DNA of 64,000 bases from Hydrogenophaga sp. Root209 (GCF_001428625.1 NZ_LMIE01000032.1:62001-126000), one strand, 5' to 3'; positions 1 to 9,833 are shown, numbered from the stretch's first letter. Notes: generated from the sequence alone by a model not told the origin. Numbers and translations are program-made.

Positions 1-481
1 GTTGATTGGTGGCACACAGATGGGCATGGATGTGCGTATCGCAGCGCCGGCTGGCCTCCAGCCGCCCGCCGAACTGGTGGAAGAGATGCGCACACTGGCG
101 CAGACCACAGGAGCACGCATCAGCATCGAGATCGACCCCCTGAAAGCTGTCATTGGAGCCGACTTCATTTACACCGACGTCTGGGTCTCTATGGGCGAGC
201 CGGACGACGTGTGGAAACAGCGCATCGACCAGCTCCTGCCCTACCAGGTGAATAAAGCGCTGATGCAAGCAACCGGCAAGGCGCGCACCCGCTTCATGCA
301 TTGCCTACCCGCCTTTCACAATCTGGACACCGAGGTCGGGCGCCATGTACACGAACGATTTGGACTGAGCGAGATCGAGGTCACCGACGAGGTGTTCGAG
401 TCCGACGCGTCCATCGTCTTCACGCAGGCCGAGAACCGCATGCACACGATCAAGGCCGTGCTGGTGGCCACGCTGGCATGA
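1..481 (+). CDS. arcB: Ornithine carbamoyltransferase, catabolic type, C-terminal part (cut by window edge)
   Basis: The reading frame is open from the left edge and ends in TGA at 479-481, so only the last 159 or so residues are present. The fragment carries the family motif HCLPAFH (about fragment residues 100-106), part of the ornithine-binding site, and ends in the usual helix after [13 protein letters not shown]. The enzyme interconverts ornithine plus carbamoyl phosphate and citrulline. The next gene, only 10 bases downstream, is a carbamate kinase. This points to the catabolic enzyme of the arginine deiminase pathway (citrulline to carbamoyl phosphate to ATP) rather than the biosynthetic argF. 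The start and promoter lie outside the window. Confidence 0.9.
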   Translation, partial: LIGGTQMGMDVRIAAPAGLQPPAELVEEMRTLAQTTGARISIEIDPLKAVIGADFIYTDVWVSMGEPDDVWKQRIDQLLPYQVNKALMQATGKARTRFMHCLPAFHNLDTEVGRHVHERFGLSEIEVTDEVFESDASIVFTQAENRMHTIKAVLVATLA

Positions 482-491
482 GGGCATCCAC

Positions 492-1451
492 ATGAGACTG
501 GTCATTGCCCTGGGCGGCAACGCGCTGTTGCGCCGTGGTCAGGCGCTGAGTGCAGACAACCAACTCGACAACGTGCGCATCGCCGCTGCACAGCTGGCGC
601 GTGTGGCGCTGAAACATGAAGTTGTGCTCACCCACGGCAATGGTCCACAGGTCGGTTTGTTGGCCCTTCAATCGGCGGCATACACCGTGGTGCAAGGCTA
701 TCCACTGGACGTACTGGGTGCGCAGACCGACGGCATGATCGGATATCTGCTCGAACAGGAGCTAAGCAATCTACTTCCGCCCGACAAGGTGGTTGTCACG
801 CTATTGACCCGCGTGGAAGTGGATCTTGCGGACCCGGCTTTTGCAAAGCCGAGCAAGCCGATCGGTCCGATCTATCGCAGCGAGGAGGCTGAAAAGATCG
901 GTGCTGAGAAAGGCTGGGTCATGGCAGCTGACGGTGCGGGGTTCCGGCGTGTCGTTGCTTCGCCGCACCCACAGCGGGTTCTGGGACTGGATCCCATTCG
1001 CTGGATGCTGGCCCATCAGGCGCTGGTGATCGCAGCTGGTGGTGGTGGCATCCCTGTCGCGGTGGGTGATGACGGGCGCAGCCGGCACGGTGTCGAGGCC
1101 GTCATCGACAAAGACCTGTGCAGCGGCCTGCTGGCCCGCGAGCTGAAATCGGATTGCCTGATCATTGCCACTGACGTGGATGCTGTTTATCTTGATTGGG
1201 GACTACCCGGGCAACGCGCCCTGCGACTGGTGTCCCCGGTTGAACTGGCGCGCCATGCGTTCCCTCCTGGCTCGATGGGACCCAAAGTGGAGGCGGCATC
1301 CCGTTTTGCCACGGACACCGGCAACCGGGCTTTGATCGGTTCGCTCGAAAACATCGAGGCAATGCTGGAAGGTCGAGCTGGAACGGAGGTTCGGCGTGAT
1401 GTGGCCGCCCCGCTCGACAGTTCTTCGCACGGTTTCCACTTGGTCGGGTAA
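492..1451 (+). CDS. arcC: Carbamate kinase
   Basis: This is a 319-residue protein of the amino-acid kinase fold, close to the usual length of about 310. The N-terminal motif ALGGNALL (about residues 6-13) and THGNGPQVG (about 47-55) are diagnostic, as is the [12 protein letters not shown] stretch near residue 80. It makes ATP from carbamoyl phosphate in the last step of fermentative arginine degradation in the cytoplasm. The ATG lies 10 bases after the arcB stop, so the two are co-transcribed. No arcD or arcA follows, so the rest of the operon should be upstream. The gene is followed by about 230 bases that belong to the copK promoter region. Confidence 0.95.
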   Translation: MRLVIALGGNALLRRGQALSADNQLDNVRIAAAQLARVALKHEVVLTHGNGPQVGLLALQSAAYTVVQGYPLDVLGAQTDGMIGYLLEQELSNLLPPDKVVVTLLTRVEVDLADPAFAKPSKPIGPIYRSEEAEKIGAEKGWVMAADGAGFRRVVASPHPQRVLGLDPIRWMLAHQALVIAAGGGGIPVAVGDDGRSRHGVEAVIDKDLCSGLLARELKSDCLIIATDVDAVYLDWGLPGQRALRLVSPVELARHAFPPGSMGPKVEAASRFATDTGNRALIGSLENIEAMLEGRAGTEVRRDVAAPLDSSSHGFHLVG

Positions 1452-1650
1452 GGCAAACGTTTCCTTGTGAGCTGCGTAAGCGCACCGACTCGTTTTATGC
1501 CGACGTCGCCGCCGGTTCAGGAGGGAGGGCAGTCGGGTTGCGGCAATCCATCCTGACTTTGCGCTGACCGAGATGTAATGCATTCGCAAGCTGCCGGTCA
1601 TGGGTGCCTTACTACATTGGACTCGTACGCTGTACCGCATTGATTCATTC

Positions 1651-1668
1651 GAACAATGTGATTTGTTC
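1651..1668 (+). promoter_or_regulatory. Short perfect inverted repeat in the copK leader
   Basis: GAACAA (1651-1656) and TTGTTC (1663-1668) form a perfect 6-bp dyad around a 6-base centre. It sits directly before the ribosome binding site AGGAG (1673-1677) of copK. It could be an operator or a small hairpin occluding the leader. CopK homologues are under CopRS control in Cupriavidus, but I cannot match this dyad to a known CopR box. The rest of the 232-base gap after arcC shows nothing I can name. Confidence 0.35.
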
Positions 1669-1683
1669 TTACAGGAGACATCC

Positions 1684-1968
1684 ATGATTCGCAACCTCAA
1701 CATTCTCGTCCTCTCAATGGCCGCACTGGCTCCAGCTTTCGCAATGGACGCAGCACAGTCAGAGGCCAAGCAGGTCATCGCGTTGCAGAACGGGGAGAAG
1801 CTTTACGTTTTCAAAGACGGATTGATGGCGAAGGAAAGCAAGTTCGGAAGCGTGAAGCACCTCACCAAGGGTGAAGTGGTCCAGACGGCCGATGGAAAAA
1901 GCATCACGACGATGGGCAACGAAGTCGCGCGTTTGAGTTCCCTGTTGAACAGAGGTCACGGCAACTGA
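1684..1968 (+). CDS. copK: CopK-family periplasmic copper-binding protein
   Basis: A 94-residue protein begins at 1684 with a cleavable signal peptide (about residues 1-20, ending APAFA). The mature chain has the CopK layout: a short beta-rich domain with KLYVFKDGLMAKESKFG and a TMGNEVARL stretch. In Cupriavidus metallidurans CopK, Met residues bind Cu(I) and a nearby site binds Cu(II); here Met residues lie in DGLMAKE and TTMGNE. The start is fixed by AGGAG seven bases upstream; a longer reading from 1600 has no such site. The protein probably buffers periplasmic copper. It stands alone on the plus strand beside the large minus-strand copper gene run. Confidence 0.85.
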   Translation: MIRNLNILVLSMAALAPAFAMDAAQSEAKQVIALQNGEKLYVFKDGLMAKESKFGSVKHLTKGEVVQTADGKSITTMGNEVARLSSLLNRGHGN

Positions 1969-2007
1969 TCCTTGCCGAGGCCTTCGAAAGGCGGCGTCCG
2001 AACCGAA

Positions 2008-2057
2008 CCGAACTGCACACCCTCGCTCCGTGACTGGTGAGAGGGTGTGTAGTTCGG
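2008..2057. terminator. Strong 17-bp stem-loop between convergent genes
   Basis: Arms at 2008-2024 and 2041-2057 pair over 17 bp with one mismatch (G opposite T, a G-U wobble in the plus-strand RNA) around a 16-base loop. It lies between copK (+) and the MgtC-like gene (-), where a bidirectional terminator would be expected. No T-run follows on either side, so it is not a textbook intrinsic terminator. It may instead be a palindromic repeat unit or an RNA-stabilising structure. The remainder of 1969-2186 holds no gene that I can support. Confidence 0.45.
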
Positions 2058-2186
2058 GACAGAGTGAACTGCGCAAGTTGCTCAGTCTCACCCTTTCCAG
2101 GGGCGCAGCGCCACGCGGCCCCAAGTCGTTGCCTGTGACCGAGGTCGAACCATTGGGCGTCGGCAAGCAACACAAGATGTGGCTGA

Positions 2187-3473
2187 TCAAGCCTCACTAA
2201 GCATCAAACTCGTGGCCAACACGATCGCTCCAAACGCCACTGCGGCAAGATAGCCAAAGAACACGGGCTTACCGAACTGCGAACCACCCGTCGTCCACGC
2301 GATGCCGACCTTGGCCACCATGTTCGCCAACGTTGCGAGACCGAGCGCCACGACGGTGGCGACTGTTGACAACCCCCCTGCGCTATGCAACCGAGCAAGC
2401 GAGATCAAGATCGCATCTACGTCGGCCAGGCCAGAAACCGCCGACAGTACGTAAAGACCGCTGGTGTCCAGCCACTGTTTGGCTGCGGGCACCAGGACAC
2501 TGATGACAGCGAGAAGCGCACCAAAGCCAAGAGCAGTCCCGAGATCAAAGGGCGCCATCGCGCCGACAGCACCCTCCTTCACAGATGTGTCGGCCTTCTT
2601 GCTCCACCGCCAGAGTGCCATACACAGCAGTACCACGCCCGTGACAACAAGGCTGCTGCCTAAGGTGGATAGCAGCGACGGCTGTATCGCAGCCAGCAGA
2701 ACGACCATGCGAAAGAACATGACGCCACACGCGGCCAGTGAGCCGGCTGCTGCCGCATCAGCCAGGTGTGGCTGCTGGCGTGCGTATCGAGCCAAAGCCA
2801 ATGTGGTGGCCGTGGAAGAGGCAAGCCCGCCCAGAATCCCGGTCCACAGAACGCCCCTTTGTGCACCTGTCATCCGCATCGCGAAGTGGCCCGTCATCGA
2901 CAGGCCTGCGATCAGGATGACCGCCCACCACAGCTGGTACGGATTGAGTGCGGCGTAGGGCCCCAGACCCGCATTCGGCAAGTAGGGCAGGATGACCACG
3001 GACAACACCAGCAACTGAAGTGAAGCCGTCAACTCGCGATGGTCGATCACACGCAGCCAACCATGCAAAGTCGGCTTGAGGTCCAGCAACACTGCGCCAA
3101 CCACGGCGGCCGACAAAGCCAATGTGATATTGCCGTGTGCCGCAAAGGCGCCCAGGCCCAGTGTCAACAGCATCGCCACGGGTGTTGTGGCGCTGAGATC
3201 GCCCGACACTCGAGCATGACGGGCGTAGGACACCGTCAGCAGCAGGGAGAGTCCAAGCAGCGCACCCAGCAAAGGCCAGGCGCCGAAATCAGGCTGCAAA
3301 TGCCCAAGCACACCGCCGAACAATCCTGTCAGCGCGAACGTGCGCAAGCCTGCAACACGTCCCCCCTCCGGCAGCTCGCGTTCGTGCCAGCCGCGTTCCA
3401 GGCCAATCACCAGACCCACAGCAAGCGCTGCGATAAGACCCTCGGCGCCAGATGGAAGTTCGTAGTCGCTCAT
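2187..3473 (-). CDS. MgtC/SapB family membrane protein with DUF4010 domain
   Basis: A 428-residue, strongly hydrophobic protein. The first part (about residues 10-140) is MgtC-like, with GLVIGLERGWHER and AGLRTFALTGLFGG, typical of the MgtC/SapB family. The second half is a DUF4010-type membrane block with further predicted helices. I chose ATG 3473 (MSDYELP) because the MgtC core starts directly after it and the upstream extension is low-complexity, Arg-rich and out of character. The molecular role of this fusion family is not established; MgtC itself is tied to magnesium limitation and F-ATPase. Its place inside a copper region is notable but does not prove a metal role. Confidence 0.8.
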   Translation of the reverse strand: MSDYELPSGAEGLIAALAVGLVIGLERGWHERELPEGGRVAGLRTFALTGLFGGVLGHLQPDFGAWPLLGALLGLSLLLTVSYARHARVSGDLSATTPVAMLLTLGLGAFAAHGNITLALSAAVVGAVLLDLKPTLHGWLRVIDHRELTASLQLLVLSVVILPYLPNAGLGPYAALNPYQLWWAVILIAGLSMTGHFAMRMTGAQRGVLWTGILGGLASSTATTLALARYARQQPHLADAAAAGSLAACGVMFFRMVVLLAAIQPSLLSTLGSSLVVTGVVLLCMALWRWSKKADTSVKEGAVGAMAPFDLGTALGFGALLAVISVLVPAAKQWLDTSGLYVLSAVSGLADVDAILISLARLHSAGGLSTVATVVALGLATLANMVAKVGIAWTTGGSQFGKPVFFGYLAAVAFGAIVLATSLMLSEA

Positions 3474-3603
3474 CGGTCCTCTCCGTTGAAGGCCTGCGCA
3501 GCGGCCTGCAGCATCTTGCGAACGCACCGGTCGGCGTAAAAGTGACCAAAGAGCCAGCCCACCCGTGCCGGATGGGCACAGGCTGAGGACCACCCTCGAT
3601 GCG

Positions 3604-4647
3604 TCAAGGCGTGATGCTGATGCCGTTGGGGGACTTGCCCACTGGGACGGTCTTCGTGACCCTGCGTTCTGTCACGTCAATCACGGAGACCGAATTGGCG
3701 TAGATGTTGGTCACATACGCAAACCGGCCGTCGCGATCGACGACCACGCCATGGGCACCGGCGCCGGTCACGACTGTCTTGGAGACTTTGAAACTCTGCA
3801 GGTCAATCAGGCTGACGGTCTTGCCAGGCTTCTTGCGCGTGCCCTGGTTGGCCACCAGCAGCGTGCGCGAATCGGGGGTGGTATACAGCTGAATAGGCCC
3901 TGCTCCGACTCCGATCTTGCGAACCACCTTGCGTGTGGCAGGGTCGATCACGGCGACAGCGTTTTCCTGCGACAGCGAAACAAAGGCAAAACGACCATCT
4001 GGCGTGAAGCCGGTCTGGGCTGGTCCTTTGCCAGCGGGCACTTGCACCACCTCCTTCTGGCTGGCGGTGTCGATGACCGACACCGTGCCACCCTTGAGAT
4101 TGGCGACGTACACCTCCTTGCCGTTCGGGCTGATTCGAAGGCCGTGTGGAAACTGGCCGACCGAAATGGTCGCCACGAGACTCCGCGACGATGTGTCGAT
4201 CACACTGACCGTGTTGTCGCCGCCGTTGGTGACGTAGGCGAAGCGGCCGTCTGGCGACACCACCACATGGGCCGGGTGCATCCCCACCGCCACCTGCGCT
4301 ACGACTGCGTTGGTGCTGGTGTCGATGACCCAGACAGCCCCGGGCTGTGCCATCGCCTCGTGGGCGCCTTGGGCCATGCCCTTGTGCACGGAAGCGTCGG
4401 TGGCCTGATCAGGCTCGCCATTGTTGGTCACCCACGCGAATTTGCCGTCCGGTGATACCTGCACGTTGTGCGGCATCTTCCCCACGCGCACGCTCGCCAG
4501 CGTCTTGAACGATGTCGTGTCAATCACGCTGACCGTGTCTGCGCCCTCATTGGCCACATACACCTTGTCGGCGGAGAAGCTGGCGCCAGACCAAGCCAGC
4601 AGGCCCACCTGCACCGCAGTCAAAAGCCAGTTGTTCTTTCTTGTCAT
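3604..4647 (-). CDS. Exported YncE/YVTN-type beta-propeller protein
   Basis: A 347-residue protein with a signal peptide (hydrophobic stretch about residues 7-28 ending ASFSADK). About seven repeats of the type VSVIDT ... V.VG..P....SPDG.FAYVTN follow and close into a beta-propeller. ATG 4647 is chosen because a GGA-rich site precedes it and the signal peptide begins there; the longer reading has no signal. YVTN propellers of this type are periplasmic and often sit beside copper or multicopper oxidase genes, but their ligand is usually unknown. Here it is the last gene of the minus-strand copper run, 52 bases after the P-type ATPase stop. Confidence 0.8.
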   Translation of the reverse strand: MTRKNNWLLTAVQVGLLAWSGASFSADKVYVANEGADTVSVIDTTSFKTLASVRVGKMPHNVQVSPDGKFAWVTNNGEPDQATDASVHKGMAQGAHEAMAQPGAVWVIDTSTNAVVAQVAVGMHPAHVVVSPDGRFAYVTNGGDNTVSVIDTSSRSLVATISVGQFPHGLRISPNGKEVYVANLKGGTVSVIDTASQKEVVQVPAGKGPAQTGFTPDGRFAFVSLSQENAVAVIDPATRKVVRKIGVGAGPIQLYTTPDSRTLLVANQGTRKKPGKTVSLIDLQSFKVSKTVVTGAGAHGVVVDRDGRFAYVTNIYANSVSVIDVTERRVTKTVPVGKSPNGISITP

Positions 4648-4699
4648 CGCGAGCCATCCTTGCTGGTAAAAATCAGGTGAAATCCGCCGAACTTCGTTG

Positions 4700-7030
4700 T
4701 CATGCTTTGCCGCGCCGCAAACGCAGCGCATTGCCAATCACCGACACCGAGCTCAAGCTCATGGCCAGCGCGGCAATCAACGGCGACAGCAGCCAGCCCG
4801 TCAGTGGATACAGCACGCCGGCCGCAATCGGAATGCCCAGCGCGTTGTACAAAAAAGCAAACACCAGGTTTTGCTTCATGTTGCCCACAGTCGCTTCGGA
4901 CAGCGCGCGCGCAATCGCAATCCCGCGCAGATCGCCCTTGACCAGCGTGATCTGCGCGCTGTTCATCGCCACGTCGGTCCCGGTACCCATGGCCACCCCC
5001 ACATCGGCCTTGGCCAGTGCCGGTGCATCGTTGATGCCGTCACCTGCCATGGCCACCACGCGACCTTCCTTTTGTAGTCTCTCCACCAGAAGCAGCTTGT
5101 CGGCCGGCTTGACCTCGCCGTGCACCTCGTCGATGCCCAAGCGGGCTGCAACAGCCTTGGCCGTGGTCAGTCCGTCACCCGTCGCCATCACGATGCGCAG
5201 ACCGGAGGCCTTGAGCGTCGCCAGGGCCTCCGGCGTGCTGGCCTTGACCGGATCGGACACTGCCAACAAGCCCATCAGCTGTCCATCAACGGCCAGGTGC
5301 ATCACGCTGGCGCCTTCTGCGCGCAAGGCCTCGGCCTGCGACACCAGAGCACTGACCGACACACCGATCTGCTCCATCAGCGTGGTGTTGCCCAGTGCCA
5401 GCTGACGCTCTCCCACCTTCCCCCGCACGCCAATGCCCGAACCGGATTCGAAGTCCTCGGGTTTTTCCAAGGCCATGTTGCGCTCGCGAGCGGCGCGCAC
5501 GATGGTCTCGGCCAATGGGTGTTCGCTGCCCTGGTCCAGGCTGGCGGCCAGGCGCAGCACCTCATCGGCGTCAAAGCCTGGCGCGGGAACGGCGCGCTCA
5601 AACGTGGGACGGCCTTCGGTAAGCGTTCCGGTCTTGTCGATGATGAGGGTGTCGATCTTGCGCATGTTCTCGATGGCCGCTGCGTCCCGGAACAACACGC
5701 CGTGTGTGGCGCCGCGACCGGTGGCGACCATGATGGACATGGGTGTGGCCAGGCCCAACGCGCAGGGACAGGCAATGATCAGCACGGCCACCGCGTTGAT
5801 CAGGCCGAACACCCAGCTTGGCTCGGGACCGAACAGACCCCAGCCGAAGAAGGTCAACAAGGCAATGCCCACCACAGCGAGGACGAAGTAACCCGCCACC
5901 ACATCGGCCATGCGCTGCATCGGCGCTTTGGAACGCTGGGCCTGGGCCACCATCTGCACGATCTGCGACAGCATGGTGGACGCACCGACGCGCTCCGACC
6001 GCATCACCAGCGCGCCGCTGGTATTGAGCGTGGCACCGATCACTTTGTCGCCCACGCGTTTGGTGACTGGCATCGGCTCGCCAGTGAGCATGGATTCATC
6101 GATTGAACTGCCCCCCTCCGTCACCTCGCCGTCCACCGGTACTTTTTCGCCTGGGCGCACGCGCAGCAAGTCGCCTACATGCACATGGGTCAGTGGCACA
6201 TCCTCTTCGGTGCCGTCTTCCCGGATGCGCCGGGCGGTTTTTGGCGCCAGACGAAGCAGCGACTTGATGGCCGCCGAGGTCTGAGAACGGGCCTTGAGTT
6301 CGAGCACCTGTCCCAGCAGCGTCAGCGAGATGATCACGGCGGCGGCTTCAAAGTAAACGGCGACGCGGCCCATGGAGATGAACGAGTCCGGGAACACCTG
6401 CGGCGTGATCGTGGCAACCACGCTGTAGAGAAAAGCTGCACCCGTGCCCAGGCCAATCAAGGTCCACATGTTGGGACTGCGGTTCACAACGGACTGCCAG
6501 CCTCGCGAAAAGAAGGGCCAACCCGCCCACAGAACAATCGGGACCGACAGCACCAGTTCGATCCAGGTCTGGGTCGTGGATTCAAACCACTGCAGCCGAT
6601 GACCAAACATGGCCAAGACCGTGACCACCACGGACAGCGGAAGCGTCCACCAGAAGCGGCGCTGGAAATCGCGCAACTCGGGGTTGTCATCGTCGTCGAG
6701 GTCAGGCAGCAAGGGCTCGAGCGTCATGCCGCACTTGGGACAGTTGCCCGGATGGTCCTGGCGAATCTCAGGGTGCATCGGACAGGTGTAGATCGCGCCG
6801 GCCACCGCTGAAGTGGTCTCTGCGGGTGGCTCGGGCGCGAGGTATTGAAGCGGGTTCGCAGCGAACTTGCCTTGGCACTTGGCACTGCAGAAATAGAAGG
6901 TGCGGCCCTCGTGGGTCAACATGTGACCAGACTGCGCAGTGACGGTCATGCCACACACGGGGTCCTTCAGGTCCTTTGGTGAGGCCGATTCGGACAGCGC
7001 ACTGCTGCCGTGATGTTGGTGTGCATTCAT
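4700..7030 (-). CDS. Heavy-metal (copper) P1B-type ATPase with YHS and HMBD N-terminus
   Basis: This 776-residue inner-membrane pump hydrolyses ATP to export a soft metal, most likely Cu(+). A YHS domain lies at about residues 22-65 ([16 protein letters not shown]). A heavy-metal-binding [20 protein letters not shown] segment follows at about 83-103, replacing the usual GMTCxxC HMA domain. Later come the actuator TGEPMPV, the CPC metal site ([13 protein letters not shown]), the phosphorylation site DKTGTLTEG and the hinge [10 protein letters not shown]. All catalytic residues are present. It ends the operon that starts with the multicopper oxidase, and begins 10 bases after the DUF2933 gene. 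It is a second copper ATPase, distinct from copA at 11964, and could alternatively export silver. Confidence 0.9.
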   Translation of the reverse strand: MNAHQHHGSSALSESASPKDLKDPVCGMTVTAQSGHMLTHEGRTFYFCSAKCQGKFAANPLQYLAPEPPAETTSAVAGAIYTCPMHPEIRQDHPGNCPKCGMTLEPLLPDLDDDDNPELRDFQRRFWWTLPLSVVVTVLAMFGHRLQWFESTTQTWIELVLSVPIVLWAGWPFFSRGWQSVVNRSPNMWTLIGLGTGAAFLYSVVATITPQVFPDSFISMGRVAVYFEAAAVIISLTLLGQVLELKARSQTSAAIKSLLRLAPKTARRIREDGTEEDVPLTHVHVGDLLRVRPGEKVPVDGEVTEGGSSIDESMLTGEPMPVTKRVGDKVIGATLNTSGALVMRSERVGASTMLSQIVQMVAQAQRSKAPMQRMADVVAGYFVLAVVGIALLTFFGWGLFGPEPSWVFGLINAVAVLIIACPCALGLATPMSIMVATGRGATHGVLFRDAAAIENMRKIDTLIIDKTGTLTEGRPTFERAVPAPGFDADEVLRLAASLDQGSEHPLAETIVRAARERNMALEKPEDFESGSGIGVRGKVGERQLALGNTTLMEQIGVSVSALVSQAEALRAEGASVMHLAVDGQLMGLLAVSDPVKASTPEALATLKASGLRIVMATGDGLTTAKAVAARLGIDEVHGEVKPADKLLLVERLQKEGRVVAMAGDGINDAPALAKADVGVAMGTGTDVAMNSAQITLVKGDLRGIAIARALSEATVGNMKQNLVFAFLYNALGIPIAAGVLYPLTGWLLSPLIAALAMSLSSVSVIGNALRLRRGKA

Positions 7031-7040
7031 GTTGATCCGC

Positions 7041-7289
7041 CTATTTCCTGTCGTTGTGGGTACGCCCGGAGTCCTGCGAATGGCTGACGTGCCCCCCGTG
7101 GCCGCCCCTGTGCATCAAGTGCATCAGCGGACAAGCGAGCAGCAGCAGATAGGGCCAGTAACCCAGGACATGACCCCAGTGTTCTCGCAGCAGATAAAAA
7201 CCGGCGATCAAGGCGGCCGTTGCCAGCGCCATGCCTGCCGGGCGGCGCCAGAACGATGGCGCGGGGGAGTCGTTGTCAGGTTGGTTCAT
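7041..7289 (-). CDS. DUF2933 small membrane protein
   Basis: An 82-residue protein with two hydrophobic segments (about residues 17-35 and 38-56) separated by a short EHWGHVLG loop. A His/Gly-rich tail follows ([11 protein letters not shown]). This is the DUF2933 pattern, commonly found beside copper and silver P-type ATPases in proteobacteria. The His and Met residues suggest metal contact, but no function is established. It sits 12 bases after the preceding exported-protein gene and 10 before the ATPase, so it is clearly in the same transcript. Confidence 0.75.
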   Translation of the reverse strand: MNQPDNDSPAPSFWRRPAGMALATAALIAGFYLLREHWGHVLGYWPYLLLLACPLMHLMHRGGHGGHVSHSQDSGRTHNDRK

Positions 7290-7301
7290 CGAATCACTCT
7301 T

Positions 7302-7751
7302 TCAGAGTTGCCAGCGAAAGGTTCGGGAAGCGGATTCGCCCGGCCGGTCGATCCGGAGTTCGATCGCACCGGGGCGCGGCGCCGGCACATCGAAGACCAG
7401 CACGCCTTCGCGGTGGTGGCCTCCCGGTGGCGCGCCCAGCCAGCCCGTGGGCTTGAACGTCCGCCCGTCGTCGGTCGTCAAGTTGGCGCTTTGAGCCAGG
7501 TCATCACTCAGGTCGGCACTGTGCGTGTCCAGCACGACATCGAATTCCCACTGGCGGCCCGGCAATCCGATCGACTTCGCGGTCACCTTGACCGTCACCC
7601 CCCGCTCGTTGGACGACTGTGCGGCAGTGGTGGCAGGGCTTGTTTGGGCCCATGCGACCCAAGGCGCCGCGACCATCAACAGTCCGGCCAATCCCATGGA
7701 CGCCACCAACCACAAGCGCCGGCCCGTCGCGTCGACTTTTTCATGAACCAT
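7302..7751 (-). CDS. Exported protein of the copper operon, unknown function
   Basis: A 149-residue protein with a signal peptide (LWLVASMGLAGLLMVAAPWV, cleavage after AWA) and a single beta-rich mature domain. The mature part has QWEFDVVLDTHSADL, DGRTFKPTGWLGAPPGGHH and RPGAIELRIDRPG, an Ig/cupredoxin-like texture but without cupredoxin copper ligands that I can identify. The ATG at 7751 is preceded by AAGGAG at ideal spacing, which decides it over upstream ATGs that would overlap the HMA gene. Position between an HMA protein gene and DUF2933 implies a role in periplasmic metal handling. I do not recognise a named family. Confidence 0.7.
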   Translation of the reverse strand: MVHEKVDATGRRLWLVASMGLAGLLMVAAPWVAWAQTSPATTAAQSSNERGVTVKVTAKSIGLPGRQWEFDVVLDTHSADLSDDLAQSANLTTDDGRTFKPTGWLGAPPGGHHREGVLVFDVPAPRPGAIELRIDRPGESASRTFRWQL

Positions 7752-7789
7752 GGTGCGCTCCTTGAGCAAAAGATCATTTTTCATGTCAG

Positions 7790-8083
7790 TCAGCGGCAAC
7801 CGCACCCCCCCGTACCGCCGCTGTGACAGCCCGCGTTTTTAGGCTGCGATGCAGCACTGGAAATGGACGGATCTGTGACCAGCTTCGCGGGGTATCCCGC
7901 ACCTGCCAGGGCCGCAACCAGCGAATCTCCGCCTTGCACCAACTCACCGCTTACCTTGACACGGCCAGATGGGAGATCGACCTCCACCGCGCTGACACCT
8001 GGAAGCGGCTGCAACGCCTGTGTGACGCGTTTGACGCATGAGCCACAGCTCATGCCCTCGACTTGCAGATCTATCGTGCTCAT
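7790..8083 (-). CDS. Heavy-metal-associated (HMA) domain protein with Cys-rich tail
   Basis: A 97-residue protein with one ferredoxin-like HMA domain (about residues 1-70) containing the metal site GMSCGSC (residues 10-16). It ends in a short tail, AGCHSGGTGGCGCR, with three more cysteines and one histidine. It is probably a cytoplasmic Cu(+) carrier that hands metal to the P-type ATPase encoded three genes downstream. The Cys-rich C-terminus is unusual for CopZ-like proteins, which normally stop at the domain end, and may add a second metal site. Confidence 0.85.
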   Translation of the reverse strand: MSTIDLQVEGMSCGSCVKRVTQALQPLPGVSAVEVDLPSGRVKVSGELVQGGDSLVAALAGAGYPAKLVTDPSISSAASQPKNAGCHSGGTGGCGCR

Positions 8084-8099
8084 ACATCACTCTCCTGAA

Positions 8100-9767
8100 T
8101 CAGGCCTTCACCGTGTAACGCAGCATCATTCCCGCTTCGGCGTGTTCAAGCGTGTGACAGTGATAGACATAGTCCTGATCGCCCGCGTGTGGGTGGGCGA
8201 AGTCGATGGCGACCCGCACCGATTCGCCAGGCCACACGTGCACGGTGTCGAGGACGCCCTGGTCCTGCGGCAGCAGGCCCCTCGCGCCGGCCAGCTCGCG
8301 CACCAGCGTTGGGCTGCCCAGGCGCTCGATCACCCGGAACGAAAAGCCGTGAAGGTGCATGGGATGGGGCATGCTGCGCTCGGCGTTTTCGATCAGCCAG
8401 GTTTCGCGGGCACCGCGCTGCACACTCAGCGCCGCCACTTTCGGATCAAAGACCCCGCCGTTGATCGTCCAGTTGCCCTTGCCGTTGTGCCCGAGCTGCA
8501 TGCGCCGCGGCGGATTCGCAGGCGCGGTGGCAGCGGACAGGCTGGACAGCACCGTGGGCATGCGGCGCTCGTACTTGGCTGAAGGTTTCAGGTCGATGCG
8601 CATCAGCGCGCGCGCGTCCCCCTCCATGGCCATCGGGGTGGACAGTTCTGCCGCGGGCGTCGCGCCGCGTTGTCCGTGATCCATGCCGGCCATAGGTGGC
8701 GCAGCAGGGCTCGCGTGGCCCATGTCATGGCCCCCCTCAGCGTGCATCGGGTCGAAGGAGAGCGAGGCCAGCGTTACAGGCATACCAGGATCGGCCTCAC
8801 GCAGGTCCACCAGCACGTCCAGCCGCTGGCCTGGGGATATGAAGGTCTGATCGATGCGCAGCGGCTGAGCCAGCAATCCACCATCGGTACCCGTCAGAAA
8901 GAAACCCAGGCGGCGCCCGCCCTGGACGAAGGCCAGCCGGTAGCTTCGCGCGTTGCTGCCGTTGAGGATGCGGAAGCGGATGATGCGGCGCCCGGCCTGG
9001 ATGAATGGTCGCTCCGTCAGGTTGACCAGCAATCGATCACCCACCCAGCCACCAAAAGATTGGGCTGCGGTGGGTGCGTACCGCAACCTCCCCTGTGCGT
9101 CGAACTCTCGGTCCTGCAGCACCAGGGGGATTTCGGTGTCGCCCAGGGCCAGGTCCAGCTCCTTGCGCAGCGCCAGCTCGTCGTCATCCTCCACAAACAA
9201 CAGGCTGGCCAGACCGTGGTAGGCCTGCTGAGGTATGTAACCGTGCGCATGGGGGTGGTACCAGTACATGGACGAGCGGTCGCGCAGGGTGAAGGCGTAA
9301 TCCATGCTGCGCCCGGGTGGCACCACGGTGAGCCCGTTGCCGTCGTTGCGCGAATCCACGCTCAAGCCGTGCCAGTGGATGACCGTCGGTTGATCAATGC
9401 GGTTGATCAGTCGCACGCGCATCTCGTCGCCGCGGCGGGCCAGGAGCGCCGGGTTCAGGAACTTCTTGCCACCCGACTCAACGGCATAGGCCAGGATGGG
9501 TGTTCGCCGACCGGGGAGCACCTCGATTTCGCTGCGCACCACATGCACCTCCCGGAACTCGGACACCGGGAGCACGCCGAAGAGGCCGCTGCTGCCCGGC
9601 AACCGAAGAGGGTTGGCGAAGCCAGTCGCCTCTTTTTCAATCCCGGTGATCTCTTCGGTCATGGCGCCAGACGCGCCGGGGGTTGCAGCCAGAACGCCCG
9701 GAACAGAACCGGCCGCGCTCAACGCGCCCATGCTGCCGAGGAAGTGCCGTCGCGTGAACTTGGACAT
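8100..9767 (-). CDS. Multicopper oxidase (CueO/CopA-like), Tat-exported
   Basis: A 555-residue enzyme with a twin-arginine signal (TRRHFLGSMG, about residues 5-14). The four copper-binding His clusters are visible: HWHG, YWYHPHAHG, HPMHLHG and HCHTLEHAEAGMM, the last providing Cys, His and Met ligands of the type 1 copper. Between domains 2 and 3 is a Met/His-rich insert (MHAEGGHDMGH, MAGMDHG), typical of enzymes that oxidise Cu(I) in the periplasm. It follows the Met-rich lipoprotein gene (66 bases) and precedes the HMA gene (16 bases). The reaction is four-electron reduction of oxygen to water coupled to Cu(I) oxidation. Confidence 0.93.
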   Translation of the reverse strand: MSKFTRRHFLGSMGALSAAGSVPGVLAATPGASGAMTEEITGIEKEATGFANPLRLPGSSGLFGVLPVSEFREVHVVRSEIEVLPGRRTPILAYAVESGGKKFLNPALLARRGDEMRVRLINRIDQPTVIHWHGLSVDSRNDGNGLTVVPPGRSMDYAFTLRDRSSMYWYHPHAHGYIPQQAYHGLASLLFVEDDDELALRKELDLALGDTEIPLVLQDREFDAQGRLRYAPTAAQSFGGWVGDRLLVNLTERPFIQAGRRIIRFRILNGSNARSYRLAFVQGGRRLGFFLTGTDGGLLAQPLRIDQTFISPGQRLDVLVDLREADPGMPVTLASLSFDPMHAEGGHDMGHASPAAPPMAGMDHGQRGATPAAELSTPMAMEGDARALMRIDLKPSAKYERRMPTVLSSLSAATAPANPPRRMQLGHNGKGNWTINGGVFDPKVAALSVQRGARETWLIENAERSMPHPMHLHGFSFRVIERLGSPTLVRELAGARGLLPQDQGVLDTVHVWPGESVRVAIDFAHPHAGDQDYVYHCHTLEHAEAGMMLRYTVKA

Positions 9768-9833
9768 CTCAGAACTCCTGTTGTTGGTTGGAAAGTGGAC
9801 TCAACCGCAAACACCGCGAGCTGCGATGGCCTG

